Shown piece by piece: positions 1 to 11,499 of a DNA stretch of 64,000 nucleotides. Made by a program: the position numbers and the translations under genes. The stretch covers positions 8,197,001-8,261,000 of the forward strand of contig CP141126.1 of assembly GCA_035236585.1 (NCBI GenBank). Reading direction: 5' to 3'. The DNA is from Warburgia ugandensis (lineage: Eukaryota > Streptophyta > Magnoliopsida > Canellales > Canellaceae). The notes beneath the pieces were generated by a model that was given only the letters and a program-made list of their open reading frames with translations, was not told where the DNA came from and did no database searches. Numbering within the stretch: position 1 is the stretch's first letter; each line of letters begins with the position of its first letter.

Positions 1-438
1 GTCGTCCTGACGAATTTCCACAACTTGGTTACATGTGGCATAGTAATGGTTTATGATGAGATAATCCCAACCTTGATCAAGCTGTTCTCCTTAAATGTTC
101 TAGCCTTCACTTCTCAAGTGTACATCGGCTCGCTCATTCCTAAAAGATGACTGAGAATCTTGCAGTCTCAGAGAATAGGTTTTGAGCGATGAATTCTTCC
201 TTATTTCCGTCCTCATTCTTTACCGTAGTCTTTCCTTTTTGTTTTTTCCAAGCTTTTTTTCCGGTTATAATCTTGTTGAATAGCCATTGATGACCTTGAT
301 GTAGCATGTGAACTTAGTTGCCCCAATCTAATTGTTTACAGTAAGTTTGTTTTCGTAGTTGGCATCTTCCATTCGCACTTTGCACTTTTTATATGCATCC
401 GAGAGACATTAATTTGTGGGCAATACTAATAAGAACTG
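1..438. other. Unique left flank, no recognised gene
   Basis: This stretch lies left of the duplication and has no counterpart in copy B. From base 3 a plus-strand frame reads 17 codons (ending HSNGL) to a stop near base 56. It could be the last codons of a gene entering from the left, but it is too short to assign. The rest is T-rich, like a 3' UTR or intergenic DNA. Confidence 0.3.
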
Positions 439-1299
439 CTTGGTTTTGCGACCGTACATAGTTGGAACGGTTTCGCTTTCTTTACCAGACTAACAGTGCT
501 CCGGTTGTCTTCAGTTGGGCGAGGGGCATGTTGTTAAGGATGGAGTAATAGAGTCTCTGCTCGAGGGATGACCATCTTAGTCATTTGGGTCGCAGCTTTT
601 GTTTAGGTTGTCTGTACTTGAGGAAGAAGAGGCTTCGTTCCACGAGTTCTTCTAGGACGCTGGAAACCGGATAGGTCTGAACTTTGGGTGATCTGTATCG
701 TTCATTTTGTTCGACCCCAGAGCTGTTTAGTGTTTGTACCGAAATTCAAGCCCAACGGAGGTTTCTAGCTACTAGATGTTTTAGTTAAAAGTTTCAACGC
801 ATATGATTAAAACAGAAAACAGCAAGGCAGATCGTCAGACAATCTAAGGCAGGCTGAACATAATGAACGGATCAGATCATCCAAAGGACTGCCCAGTAGA
901 TTTGGGTACGGCGTCATTTTCCGCCACCATAAAGCATTTTTGTAGTTCCATTGCAGACGTCAGGTGTTCATTCGTTGTTTCTGTTGGTAGGGATGTATTG
1001 GCCGGTGTAGGTGGTACTCCAAAGTTTTTGTTAATTTCTTAGGTGAAGGTTTAGGAATTCTTGCAAGCCTTCCTTCCTGAATTGACTTGTCCTTTGCAGC
1101 GATACTGTTTGTTGCAAAGGTGACCCATGGTGGACATGAGAAATGAGCCACAGGAGCGTTTAGGTTTGATGATTGAAAATGGCTGATTTCTGTCTTCTCT
1201 GTGAAGTATAAAAATGGAACAAGGACTCTTGATGCCTTGTAATAATCTGGACGGATTAACATCATGAAGCTCAGAGTATGCCAAGTTACAAACGCGATG

Positions 1300-1535
1300 A
1301 TCACTGACCTTCATTACTATCGTGTGCAGATTTCTAGAGACTCGCAGCTCGTTATCCAGGTGATTACTACCAACCAGCCTATTTCACGGCAGTTCCAGAA
1401 CCATTACAGCGAGTGTACTATGTCCAGTTGGCTACGCAGCTCCATATATTTCCCCTATATGGGGGAATAGAGTTGCAGATCTCTTAGCAAATAAAGCGGT
1501 AGCAACCGGATGTCATAGAACTTGATTTGAAGAAC
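1300..1535 (+). pseudogene. RNase H-like (RVT_3 type) remnant, copy A
   Basis: Two plus-strand fragments in different frames resemble the C-terminal half of plant RNase H-like domains. One reads ISRDSQLVIQVI near 1330-1365. The other reads GNRVADLLANKA near 1462-1500, resembling the usual H-x-x-R-E-x-N-x-x-A-D-x-L-A helix. They are separated by frame changes and stops, so no product is expected. The likely source is an old LINE or a captured RNase H gene. I could not trace the N-terminal half. Confidence 0.4.
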
Positions 1536-1899
1536 CTACCTCTCTTTTTGCGTGATTTACTAACACAGGATGAAATAGGCACTGCTATGCCAAGACTAAG
1601 TAAAAGTTAATTGCGCTAGTTGTTTTATAGAAGCTACTTTTACCCCCAACAAAAAATCCTCAGAAAAATGACAAAGGCATCTTAGGACCATCAAAAGTAG
1701 GCCTGTGGATATCAGCTACTTATTTTTATATTCAAGCCAATTACATACTAGCAATTGTACTCGTTTCATGCCCACTTATTAGCCATTTAAAATCAAGGTG
1801 ACATCGCTGTCTGTATTCCTCCGTGCACATGACATCCCTAGCAGCAAGTAGTTTGTGCAGTCGCCCACATTTTTCTTGCGAGAAAAATGAGGCTCTGAC

Positions 1900-2846
1900 T
1901 CAAGAAAAAGCTGCGAGTTTGGTTTTAGGGGGATCAACAACGAAGATACTGAGGAGACGATCAATTGTCGTGTAATTATAATCTGGGTACAGCTTCGAAG
2001 CTTCCAAATCGTTCTCTCCAAGTTCAAAGCTCATCTGATCACCCTTGATGAAGATGTTGTGGATGATGGAGACGGGTATGTTGTCAGGATGCGGAAGAGC
2101 TGTACGTCAAGGCAAAATACAAATTAACAAACGTGCACGCCTGTTTGATCCTGAAAGAAAGAGTTAATGCACATGAAACTTTTTGTGATGTTCTTACTCT
2201 GGGATAACTTCACAACTTCTTCTTCCGGTATGTGTATCTTTTTGAGAGTCCTTCCAGACTTCTTCTCCCACGAGGAGATTAGTTGCAGCTGAGAGATTAT
2301 ATTTCCCGGGGGCCTGTAGATTATGACACGGTTGTGCGTCCTAGCATCCGCTGCAGCCATCACTGTGTAAGCGGCCACGTCTTCCTCATAATTAAACACC
2401 GCTGATCATGCAATTTTACACCAAGTTAGGCGTAGCAACCGCAATTCGTAATAAGTTACATGCAAAGACTCTAACGTGGATAGAATCCCGAATTCAAATC
2501 TGAAAACGATTCTCTTTCCACATTTGTCCGTGGCAATGGTGAAGTTTAACTGTTTAATTACGTACCCTTGGCTTCGCCGTTACCGTAGACGATAACATGT
2601 TCACTTTTGTCATGTGGGTGGAGCAAAACATCAATGAAGTATGATGCAAAGGAGTTTGCAGATATGTAGGTATATGGAATTCCTGCTGCTTCTGTAGCTC
2701 TTCTTATCTTCTTCTTGTTGTCAAGAAGACGTTGGAAAGAAGGGAGTCCACGCACCCGATCCACTTCATTGCCGAATTCTGATGGAATAAACCTCTACAC
2801 AGCAACCGAAATACGTAAAAGTTGCGGTGCGCTAGCGTAGACACGC

Positions 2847-2918
<72 letters not shown>

Positions 2919-3826
2919 TGATGTTACCCGCTTCCTCAATTGCGTCAATGATTTTGAGCTGTTCTAGATGTTGAGGAACTGCAAGTGTAGAGATCACCAC
3001 ATCTACTTGTTTAATCACGGCCACTAGCCTCTCATGTTCATCCAAATTGCCCTGTTTTGCAAAAACCATTAGTTTCAGATATTGAGCGAAGGACCAAGAA
3101 AAAAAATAGCGCATAAACTAATGAGCCACCAAAATTTTGCCACTCACAATTTGCCCGAAACTAAGAACATGAGGTAGACTCACCTCCAAGTCGTATATTT
3201 CTATTCCTTCTGCAATGGACTTTTTCTATAGGATGAAACTAATAATGGGGCCTACTCGTTTTGCCGATATTAACCGTTTATCATCCTGGAATCTTGACTA
3301 ATTACATGGTTAGAATCATTCCATTATGTGCTCGTTTGCCTTGCCTATCTAAGATCTGGGTCCATCAAGGCCCCACATATACTGAAGAAAAATTATTTGT
3401 AGGTCGAGACTGAGGACGCCCACCACACATGTCATCTTACGTGTGTGGTAATCCAGGCCGTGGAACAGACAACTGAATCTGATCTGCCGGTGCAAGTCGA
3501 TACGGATTCTTGATCAAACAAGAATAACATAAGAATTTAGATGAGGATGCAAAGCCCAAAATGTCTTATCAGTTCAGTATAGTTCTAAAAGGAAAGTAAT
3601 CGTATTCTCATAGGCAGGAATGAATTGTCAACAGAGCTACCTCGAAAACCTTGACTCCCTTGGATTTGTACTCCTTGAACAATTCTAGCTTCGACGAGTT
3701 TGCAGAGTCTATAATTGGTCGCATGTACACAAACGTAGGGTGTCCATGAGACAAACTTGCTTTCACCGTGTATTTGCCGAGGTATCCACTTGCTCCAAAG
3801 ATAAGTATCTTGCTCTCACTCGCCAT
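1900..3826 (-). CDS. EGS: Eugenol synthase/PCBER-like NADPH-dependent reductase, copy A
   Basis: Five exons on the minus strand: 3641-3826, 2917-3051, 2566-2794, 2198-2401 and 1900-2099. All introns are GT-AG, and the 954 nt give 317 aa plus a stop. The family (isoflavone reductase-like, NmrA-type Rossmann SDRs) reduces phenylpropanoid substrates with NADPH in the cytosol. The dinucleotide loop is G11-A-S-G-Y-L-G17. The family signature IPSEFG is at 110-115. Lys134 aligns with the catalytic lysine of the family, and IPYTYIS (146-152) follows. The stretches ANSFASYF and IYRPPGNI, and the aligned C-terminus with [11 protein letters not shown], fit eugenol/isoeugenol synthase better than other branches, but PCBER cannot be excluded without a tree. 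The start is the first ATG in the exon with the Rossmann strand; a TATA box lies about 66 nt upstream. Intron 2 is half CT repeat. The frame is fully open. Confidence 0.88.
2853..2915. repeat. (AG)n microsatellite inside intron 2 of reductase copy A
   Basis: About 31 AG units. On the gene strand it is (CT)n starting at the 5' splice site, so the intron begins GTCTCTCT. It makes up about half of the 122-nt intron. Confidence 0.95.
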
Positions 3827-3891
3827 CTGTCTTAAGAGAAAGAAGAAGAACAACTTAGTTTACTTTGGAATTTGCAGTAGAAGGACCCTAC

Positions 3892-3897
3892 TTTATA
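3892..3897 (-). promoter_or_regulatory. TATA box of reductase copy A
   Basis: CTATAAAG reads on the minus strand 66-71 nt upstream of the ATG at 3826. This spacing would leave a 5' UTR of about 35-40 nt. The motif is conserved in copy B. Confidence 0.6.
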
Positions 3898-5264
3898 GAT
3901 CATGCTGAGGGCATACTACCACGTACTTTACTTAAAACGCACAGTTATTTCATGACTCCACTTTTATTTAGAACTATACATTTATTCATATAAAATAAGG
4001 CTACTTTTTGTGGTCTACCTCTTCTTTAACCCGGCACCACAAAATATAAATTATAAAGATTTCTTAATTTTACTAATGAACACGTTTGTCACCCCATGTT
4101 TTTGTTTATAGTTTTATTTTCTGTGTGATATATTCCTCTTCACCGACCCTCACGCCCATGAGGGTGTGCCGTTTTTCTAGTTTTAGATACTAATAAATGC
4201 CTATCAGTGGTCCGTGCCACATCATATATTTTTATTTTTGAGCCACTCATTTTCAGGTCAGGGCCATTAAATCATAGTTCTTAAATGCGGGAGTTAACGC
4301 GAAAAACTTGTCCCTGTTACACAACTTAGTAGCAAATTGTATTACACTCGAGTAGACTCAGTAGCAAATCAGAAAACTCACAGAGTCAACTCACTAAGTA
4401 GCAAAAATATGTAAATCTGAACCCAAGATTTCTCATGCAACAATAGTACATCTTAACCAACTCACATATCAACTATATGGATTAAAAGTGAAAGTTTTAA
4501 ATATAATCATAAGTAAATAATATACAATTAAAAAATTTACAAGAGTTAACTTAAAAAAATACTATTAAAATTTTTACTAGATTAATTTTAAGTTACCAAT
4601 AAGTTGCATCAAATGAACTCAGCTTGCTTCCCTTTCAAGTTGAGCCCTTAGCTTTTGAACTACACATAGCCTAACTAGGTTGCGCCCTAAACACCTATCA
4701 CCAAGTTTTGTATGTCGACACTGAAAAATAAATGAAGGAAACAATTAATTCTGTATATTCATTAAAATAAATAAATAAGTCTTGTCCATGTAAAACGATG
4801 ATTTTGCACCAGTTTGAAACAAAAAGAATTGACTTGATAATCCGTGGAATGGCTTGATTGATATGGCAAGAGCCTAATTAGACTGCCATTCAGATAAAAA
4901 GAAGGCATAATAAGACTTATATGATGTCAATGACTTTGTTATTTGTTGAAGGTGGTTGGATTATTATATATCGGTCTGCTTCATGCATTGGAGTTTGTAC
5001 ATTCTGCATTTTTATTATGTACCATTCAATTTCAAAACAATATCAACCAACAGTGGTTGGATTGGTGTATTTCGTTCTGCTTCATGCATTGGAGATTGTA
5101 CATTCTGCATTTGCAATATGTCTACTTTAAATTAGGACATTCCACCTCCCACTCAATTTCAAAACAATATCAACCTACCATTGTGTAAGCATTCTAAAGT
5201 ACAACGGTGTCCAAATTTTTCCAAAATTTCGGTCATCTAAATCTAGCATGTAGGCAGGCAATAG
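3898..5264. other. AT-rich upstream region with a local tandem repeat
   Basis: I see no gene here. Copy B lacks about 400-500 bp of this stretch and is strongly rearranged. An imperfect direct repeat of about 101 bp lies at roughly 4952-5052 and 5053-5153; both units contain TCTGCTTCATGCATTGGAG and TGTACATTCTGCATTT. Copy B has only the flanking CAATTTCAAAACAATATCA part. Confidence 0.5.
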
Positions 5265-7060
5265 TGTAATAACCCCAACCTTTAAAGGCTGATCCCATGT
5301 AATTTTTATCATGAAAGAAGGAGAAAATAGAATTTTTAGTTTTAAAATTCCAAGAAATGAACTTTTTGTATAAACCAAGTCAAATATTGAAATCCTTAAT
5401 ACCTAGAGTATGCTCAGAAAAATGGATCGAACAATACTGCAAATGCTAGAATCTAAGTTTGGACGAAGAAGTTCGGATATTTTACCAGTAGCCCCATTTA
5501 CATGTTTTTAAAACAAAAAGGTCAAAAATAGAGGGCCATTTTTTTATAATCTGCCATGCATCGCGGGCCCCACAATCTCTTCCTTCTTCCGCCAACGGTG
5601 CAGGCAGTGGGGTCATAGAAAACACGCCCATCAATGAAAATGCCTGGCTACCAGCGAGAAGAAACCCTCTCCCACTCCCTTCTTCTGCACTTCTCCTCCG
5701 CGCAACCCCTCTCTCTCTCTCCCCCTTTCTCCACCACTTCCGGGTCACCTCTGTTTTTCCCTGCCCAGCGTCACTTAAGACAAAGCCACCGCCGCCCTAC
5801 TTTTTCCCTCCTCTGCGCAACCCCTCCCTCTCTCCCCTTTTCTCTTCCTTTCGCTTCCTACTTTTTCTTATTTTCTCTTTAGCAGCGGTGGATCAAAAGC
5901 CCTCTGAAAATTTCACGATTGGAGGAGCTTTCGCCAATGATTATCCGGTAATTCCAAATCTGGCAACTCCTGAGCTTTTCGATGCCACTTCAACCAAAAA
6001 ACCTCATTTTTTCCACATCAATCGATGGCGAAATGACTCAAAACTTAACAGGAACATAGGTGATTGTTGGATCTGCAAACCCTTTAAAGGAAATTGCATT
6101 TTGACATAAAATTCGTCACGGCGACTACTACGCCTATCTCCTTCTTCTACGGCCACTCACCACTGGCGAATTGGAATTTTTAGCTAAAAATTACGGTTTT
6201 GAGATTTTTCAGCCAGATATATGCGATGGGAAGGTTAAATCATATAGCCATCCAAATTGGACACTATACTGATCTGAGATTCACGACATGCAATCTGCAA
6301 GATTTAATGATAAATTTGTGATGATCAGAAGTAAATTATTAGTGATTTTACCATTGAACGTGAAATTTTAGTCAAATCTAGCATGGTATCAACAATATGT
6401 AACCTAGAAAGATAGATTATCTCTATTTGGTAAACTTGAGACTCTAAATCTCTAAATCTACTTAATGAGATGTGATCAACGATTGATCGGAGTTCTTTCA
6501 AATCTGGTAGAGCTTTGATCGTTGATCTATAAGCTGCTAGGACAGATCCATGTGCACATCTTGTCATATCTCTAAATTTTGAATCCAAAATGTCATTCCT
6601 AAGATGAAGGCCCATTGATTTTATTTTTTATCATTGATCCATAGTAGGAAACAACAAATTTAGGTATAGTCCAACCTTGATCTAAGGATAGCAACCCCTA
6701 AATCACAGATTAACCATTTATAAGTATGATTGAAGTATGGATCTATGATCTAGGGCATCGATTTGCAAAACCTGAATGATGTTCTATGTAGATCGATAAT
6801 TGCATATATAAGCACAACCTTAATTGAGCAAGATCCATTGTATAGACTAATTTCCAAGTAAAATTTCATTAGAATCCACATAAACACATGAATTAGAACT
6901 AATAATCGGATTTTTATATATACAATTCCAGGACCCTACAATATTTTTTGAGGTAACCTAGGATCCAAGCTAAAGAAAAATACGAACGAAACCTAAATAG
7001 CGTCTTAAGAGATAGGTAGTTTTAACATCTATTTGTCATATGAAATTTTAACATGTCTTT
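5265..7060 (+). repeat. LTR-like sequence, copy A (uncertain)
   Basis: It begins TGTAATAACCCC, a start typical of plant Gypsy LTRs, and then runs through CT-rich leader-like sequence (5640-5880) and AT-rich DNA with many GATCT words, like the sequence at 58308-59833. No matching 3' terminus or target-site duplication was found, so the right end is a guess. A 73-codon open frame at 5888-6109 exists in both copies, but its substitutions look unconstrained. Confidence 0.3.
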
Positions 7061-7070
7061 AGTTTTATTT

Positions 7071-7094
7071 TATATATATATATATATATATATA
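7071..7094. repeat. (AT)n microsatellite
   Basis: Twelve TA units. Copy B has a shorter run near 31267-31281. Confidence 0.9.
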
Positions 7095-7389
7095 AATGTT
7101 AAATAATTGAACAATATGGATTATTTGATTGTCGTGCATATTACATTGGTATTCTGTCATGCTATGTTGTTTATACTTTTTAAGAATGCAAATACTTACA
7201 AATGAGGCATGTGAGTTTATGCATACTTTTATCTCCATGATGCATGCTTTTTTCTTGAAAATATAAATGATATTACTTGTTATATTATATGCAATTGTTT
7301 GTTTTGAACGAAAAGATGATTCTTGAAATGCAGCAATCTCATGTTTTGAGGTGAGTTACAAAAATGTATGGTTTTGCATGATATATATG

Positions 7390-7717
7390 TTAGATAATAA
7401 AATAACTTAAATGGTTTAGACATGTCCAAAGGAGACTCAAAACGACACTAGTTAGAAGGAGTGATGAAATCCATGTAGAAGGTTTTAAAAGAGGAAGGGG
7501 AAGGCCCAAAAGAATGTAGATAGAAGTGGTAAGCAAAGATTTAAAAACTTTCGGACTAAATAAAGCCCAAAAGAATGTAGATAGAAGTGGTAAGAAAATA
7601 TTTAAAAAATTTCAGACTAAATAAAGCCATGGTACTTAATAGATGGGAATGGAAGAACAAGATTCATGTGGTAGACCCCTAATTGGGATAAGGTCTTGAT
7701 GATGATGATGATGATGT
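7390..7717 (+). mobile_element. RTE-type LINE 3' end, copy A
   Basis: Conceptual plus-strand pieces resemble the C-terminal tail of RTE reverse transcriptases: a WF(G/R)HVQRR-like start, then KRGRGRPK, and a terminal W..K.H...P.W block. The element ends in a (GATGAT)n tail at 7693-7717, as expected for RTE. It is 5' truncated and has frameshifts. A 61-bp internal direct duplication (7504-7564 and 7565-7625) is absent from copy B. Confidence 0.7.
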
Positions 7718-8412
7718 ATCTAAGTACCCAGTTTCTTCTTCTCCCTCACCTTTGACTAAAATGGAACTTGACCAAACTATTTGATGACTACTGTTAATGA
7801 TAAATAGTATGAGGCCTACCAAAATTTTAAACTTGCAAAATAATAAAAGTTCCTACCTTGATTAAGAATAAGGCAATACTACATAAGCAACAGTCCATAC
7901 AGTATATTATATGTAACGAAGCAGAGACCATTACTGTCCTTGATGTTTGCACAAACATCCTCTATATAATCTGAAATCTGCAAGCACAAGAAATCAACAA
8001 GCACAAAACATTGAATAGAATATGAATGGCCATCACAGAGAGTAAAGATAGTCTAGCAAGTCTCGGGTGCAAAAAAGGGAAAGATCAGAAGGAATTCAAA
8101 TTAAGTTTAATAACATAGGAAAAGGGTGGAACCTTGAACTAACAGTACAGCCATCCAGAAATAGAAGTCAAGATTTAATTAATCTATGAACAAGTGATAA
8201 AATAATAAATGGATGCTTTATTTTATTTTCAAGGATCAATAGGACTCCTTAAACTTTCTGAAAGTACCTGAAACATTGGAAGAATGTTTTGTTAAATAGA
8301 AATGTCCTACATCTTCATCCACACTAGCAATATTTTGCCAAAAAGACATTATTATCACAATACGAAATTTTCTAATGGAAAAACTTAGGGAATAAATTCA
8401 GTACTAATTGTC

Positions 8413-8804
8413 TGTTGGTCCAACCCCATTCTTCAGCCACCACCGACACCATCTTCAATGGTGGTGGGTGCAGCAGTCGGCCACCGACTGCTGACTTCAA
8501 CTGTAGCGGGCGCCGCAATAGTTGCCTACTTCAATAGCGGCAGGCGCCGCCGTCGGCCACCGGCTATTGACCTCTGTAAAAGTGTTGAAAAGAAGCTCCC
8601 AAAAATCCCTATAAATAGGGATACGAAGAGGGCAAGGACATAGCCCATTCCTCTGTAAATCCCCATGTATTCCTCTGTGTAAAACCCCTGTTTTTCATAG
8701 TAAAATCATTCCCTCCCGTGGACGTAGACTTATTGGTCAAACCACATTAATATCGATGCGTTTTTTGTGTGTATGATCTTGGGTAGGGACTAAAATCCCC
8801 AACA
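8413..8804 (+). repeat. 5' LTR of copia element
   Basis: 392 bp, TG...CA. TATAAATA at 8610-8617 sits inside a near-palindrome (TCCCTATAAATAGGGA) and is the likely Pol II promoter of the element. Confidence 0.97.
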
Positions 8805-8806
8805 AG

Positions 8807-8818
8807 TGGTATCAGAGC
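8807..8818 (+). promoter_or_regulatory. Primer binding site (tRNA-iMet)
   Basis: TGGTATCAGAGC, complementary to the 3' end of initiator tRNA-Met, begins two bases after the 5' LTR. This is the standard copia arrangement. Confidence 0.93.
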
Positions 8819-9257
8819 GAGGTTTGCTATGAAACAAAGGCAAAAACTGAGTTGCAGCACCGGCGGTCGAGAGGAAGAAGAAAACTGTTCCTGCTAGAGT
8901 TTTCTACAGTAATCATCATTACTGCTACAGTGAAAAGCACGTTATCATGTTGCTACAGTAAAAGCATCATCATTACTATCGGCTACAGTGAGTTTCAACA
9001 AGTTCGAGTTACAATAGTATAGAGTTGTAACAGTACAAGTGCAAATAGTAGCGCATTTGCACAGTAGCTGAGTTGAAACAGTATCGGGTTACAACAGTTC
9101 GAGTGCAATTGTAGCTGAGTTGCAACAGTAACGATTGAAGCAGACCTATTTTTTGGTAGGTTTTTGAGGGGGATAGACCAGTTCTTGGCAAACGCAGTGG
9201 TGTTATCAAATTTGTAAGATTTCTCCTGAAATTGCTGTAAGTACTCTTTCTTTACTT

Positions 9258-9842
9258 ATGGAGGCAAACGTGAGCAAAATGATTTGCTTAAATAGTACAA
9301 ACTATCACAAGTGGAAGGGAAAAATGAAAGGTTTTCTTTTTGTGAAGAAATTACATCTACCTGTCTTTGCTACTCAAAAACTGGAGGATAAGTCCAAAGA
9401 TGAGTGGGCTTTTGAACACGAACAAGTATGTGGTTTTATTCAACAATGGGTAGAAGATAACGTTTTGAATCATATTCAAAATGAAATACATGCTAGAACT
9501 CTATGGATCAAATTAGAAACCTTGTACGCGTCGAGAACTGGGAATAATAAGTTATTCCTACTTAATCAAGCGATGCACCTGAGATACAAGGAAGGGAGTT
9601 CTATTCTCGACCAATTGAACGAGTTGATCGGATGCTTTCAGCAACTATCTGATGTTGGCGTCAGGTTTGACGATGATATCATGGGTTTATGGCTTTTAAA
9701 TACTTTGCCTGACTCATGGAAAAATTTTCGTGTTTCTCTAGCTAATTCTGCTCCAGGTGGTGCTATGATATGGGAATCTGCAAGAAGCACAGTTCTAAAT
9801 GAAGAAATGAGGCAACGAGCTCAAGTTGTCACCACATCATAG
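9258..9842 (+). pseudogene. gag: copia gag (UBN2/DUF4219-type) part
   Basis: 194 codons beginning MEANVSKMICLNSTNYHKWK, the usual N-terminus of copia gag with its NYxxWK motif, then a UBN2-type helical region with a LWLLNTLPDSW core. A TAG stops it before the zinc knuckle, which lies about 100 nt further in another open frame. The capsid protein of the ancestral element would have been continuous. Confidence 0.9.
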
Positions 9843-9941
9843 TCTGAGATTTTGATCTTAGAAAATTGAGGGAGAAGCAAGATCAAAGGACAGGAGAAGA
9901 ATGACAGAAGCAGGAGTAAATCTAAGTCCAGATAGAAGAAT

Positions 9942-10532
9942 TTGGAATGCAATTATTGTGGTAAGAAGGGTCACATTAAAAGGCAGTGTTATAAGTGGAA
10001 AGCTGAGAACAAAACATATAATCCTAAGCAGGAGAGAAGAAATGATGAGGGGAATGATCGTGTAGCTGCCACTACTTCAGGCCTTGTTGTGGTCTGTGAT
10101 AAAAATGAAATCAACCTAGCCTCCAATGAGATTGGATGGGTTGTTGACAGTGGTGCTTCTTTTCACGTTACCTCGAGGAGAGAGTTTTTCACCTTGTACA
10201 CTCCTGGTGACTTTGGAGTGTTGAAGATGGGTAATAATGGGCTGTCAAAGGTTGTTGGTATCGAATCTGTCTGTTTGGACACCAACAATGGAACGAGGTT
10301 GATTCTCAAGGACGTTGGACATGAACCTGATATCTGGTTGAACTTAATATCAGCCGGAAAGCTTGATGATGATGAGTATTGTAGTATTTTTTGCGATGGA
10401 CAGTGGAAGCTCTCTAAGGGAGCGCTTGTGGTTGCTAGAGGGAAGAAATCATCTAGCTTGTATGTGATGCAAGCTTCAATTCCTATTAACTCTGTGAACT
10501 CAGTTGATGTTGCTGGTTTTTCAGAGTTGTAG
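9942..10532 (+). pseudogene. copia zinc knuckle and aspartic protease
   Basis: Begins with the CX2CX4HX4C knuckle CNYCGKKGHIKRQC, then the protease active site DSGAS (WVVDSGASFHVT) with an intact Asp. A typical GAG-pre-integrase approach follows (LNLISAGKLDD). It is separated from gag and from integrase by in-frame stops (TAG at 10530-10532 and again near 10650). Confidence 0.9.
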
Positions 10533-11499
10533 CACAGGCGGCTCAGTCACATGAGTGAGAAAGGATTAGGTTGCAAAGTCAAGAAGAATTTGCTTTCAGG
10601 TCTCAAACCTACAAAGTTGAGCAAATGTATTCATTGTCTTGCTACGAAGTAGCAACGAGTTTCCTTCAAAAGTCATCCTTCTTCTAGAAAGCCAGGCGTG
10701 CTTGAATTGGTACATTCAGATGTATGCGGTCTTATGAAGGTACGCACATTTGGTGGTGCACTATATTTTGTCACATTTATTGATGATTATTCCAGGAAAC
10801 TTTGGGTCTATGTTTTGAGATCTAAGGATCAGGTGCTTGACAAGTTTAAAGAATTTCAAGCTTCTGTTGAGCAGCAAATAGGGAAGAAGCTGAAATGTAT
10901 TCACACAGGCCATGGTGGCAAGTAATGTGGACCTTTAGATGCTTATTGTATGAAGCAAGGGATCAGACATCAAACAACTCCTCCAAAAACTCCTCAATTA
11001 AATGGTTTAGCAAAGAGGATGAACAAGACATTGATGGAGAGGGTCAGATGCTTGCTTTTTAAAGCAAAGCTGCCCGCCTCCTTGTGGGGTGAGGCACTAT
11101 ACACAGCAGCCTATGTTATTAACCTATCTCCAATTGTTGCCTTGAATGCAGATGTTCCTGATAGGCTATGGTATGGAAAAGATGTCTCTTACGATCATTT
11201 GCGGGTATTTGGATGCAAAGCGTTTGAACATATACCAAAGGATGAGAGGTCCAAGTTAGACGTCAAGACCAAACAATGCATTTTCATCGGCTATGGGCAG
11301 GATGAGTTTGGTTATAGGCTATATGATCCTGTTGCAAAGAAGCTGGTTAGAAGCTGTGATGTGGTTTTTATGGAAGACCAAACCATTGAACACATCGACA
11401 AAGCCAAAGTATCAAAAACTTAGAGTTCTGATACTATAACAGATTTAGATCCAGTTTCTATTTCACATACGCCAAGTGTAGATGGCACCAATGACCATG
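10533..11499 (+). pseudogene. copia integrase, catalytic residues lost
   Basis: The HHCC region starts near 10540 (HRRLSHMSEKG, then CIHCLATK and a stop). The core runs from LVHSDVCG (first Asp present) through FVTFIDDYSRK. At the second catalytic site, where the family has (R/K)-(S/T)-D-N-G-G-E, this copy reads HTGHGGK, so the Asp is Gly. In the third, GVAERMNR is GLAKRMNK, so the Glu is Lys. A stop at 10923 divides the domain. The C-terminal part (FGCKAFEHIPK, FIGYGQDEFGYRLYDP) is well kept to 11423. Integration activity is not possible. Confidence 0.92.

Noticed and set aside
2704-3114. Open frame with a long Ser-Leu repeat
   Set aside because: It is reductase exon 2 read through its splice donor into the CT microsatellite, not a protein.
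5888-6109. 73-codon frame kept in both copies (also 29791-30012)
   Set aside because: Differences between copies are mostly amino-acid changing, it lies in LTR-like DNA, and no family is recognised.
6325-6615. 96-codon minus-strand frame, partly shared with 30627-30830
   Set aside because: Copy B has a 12-bp loss and a changed end; it sits in LTR-like sequence and has no recognisable domain.
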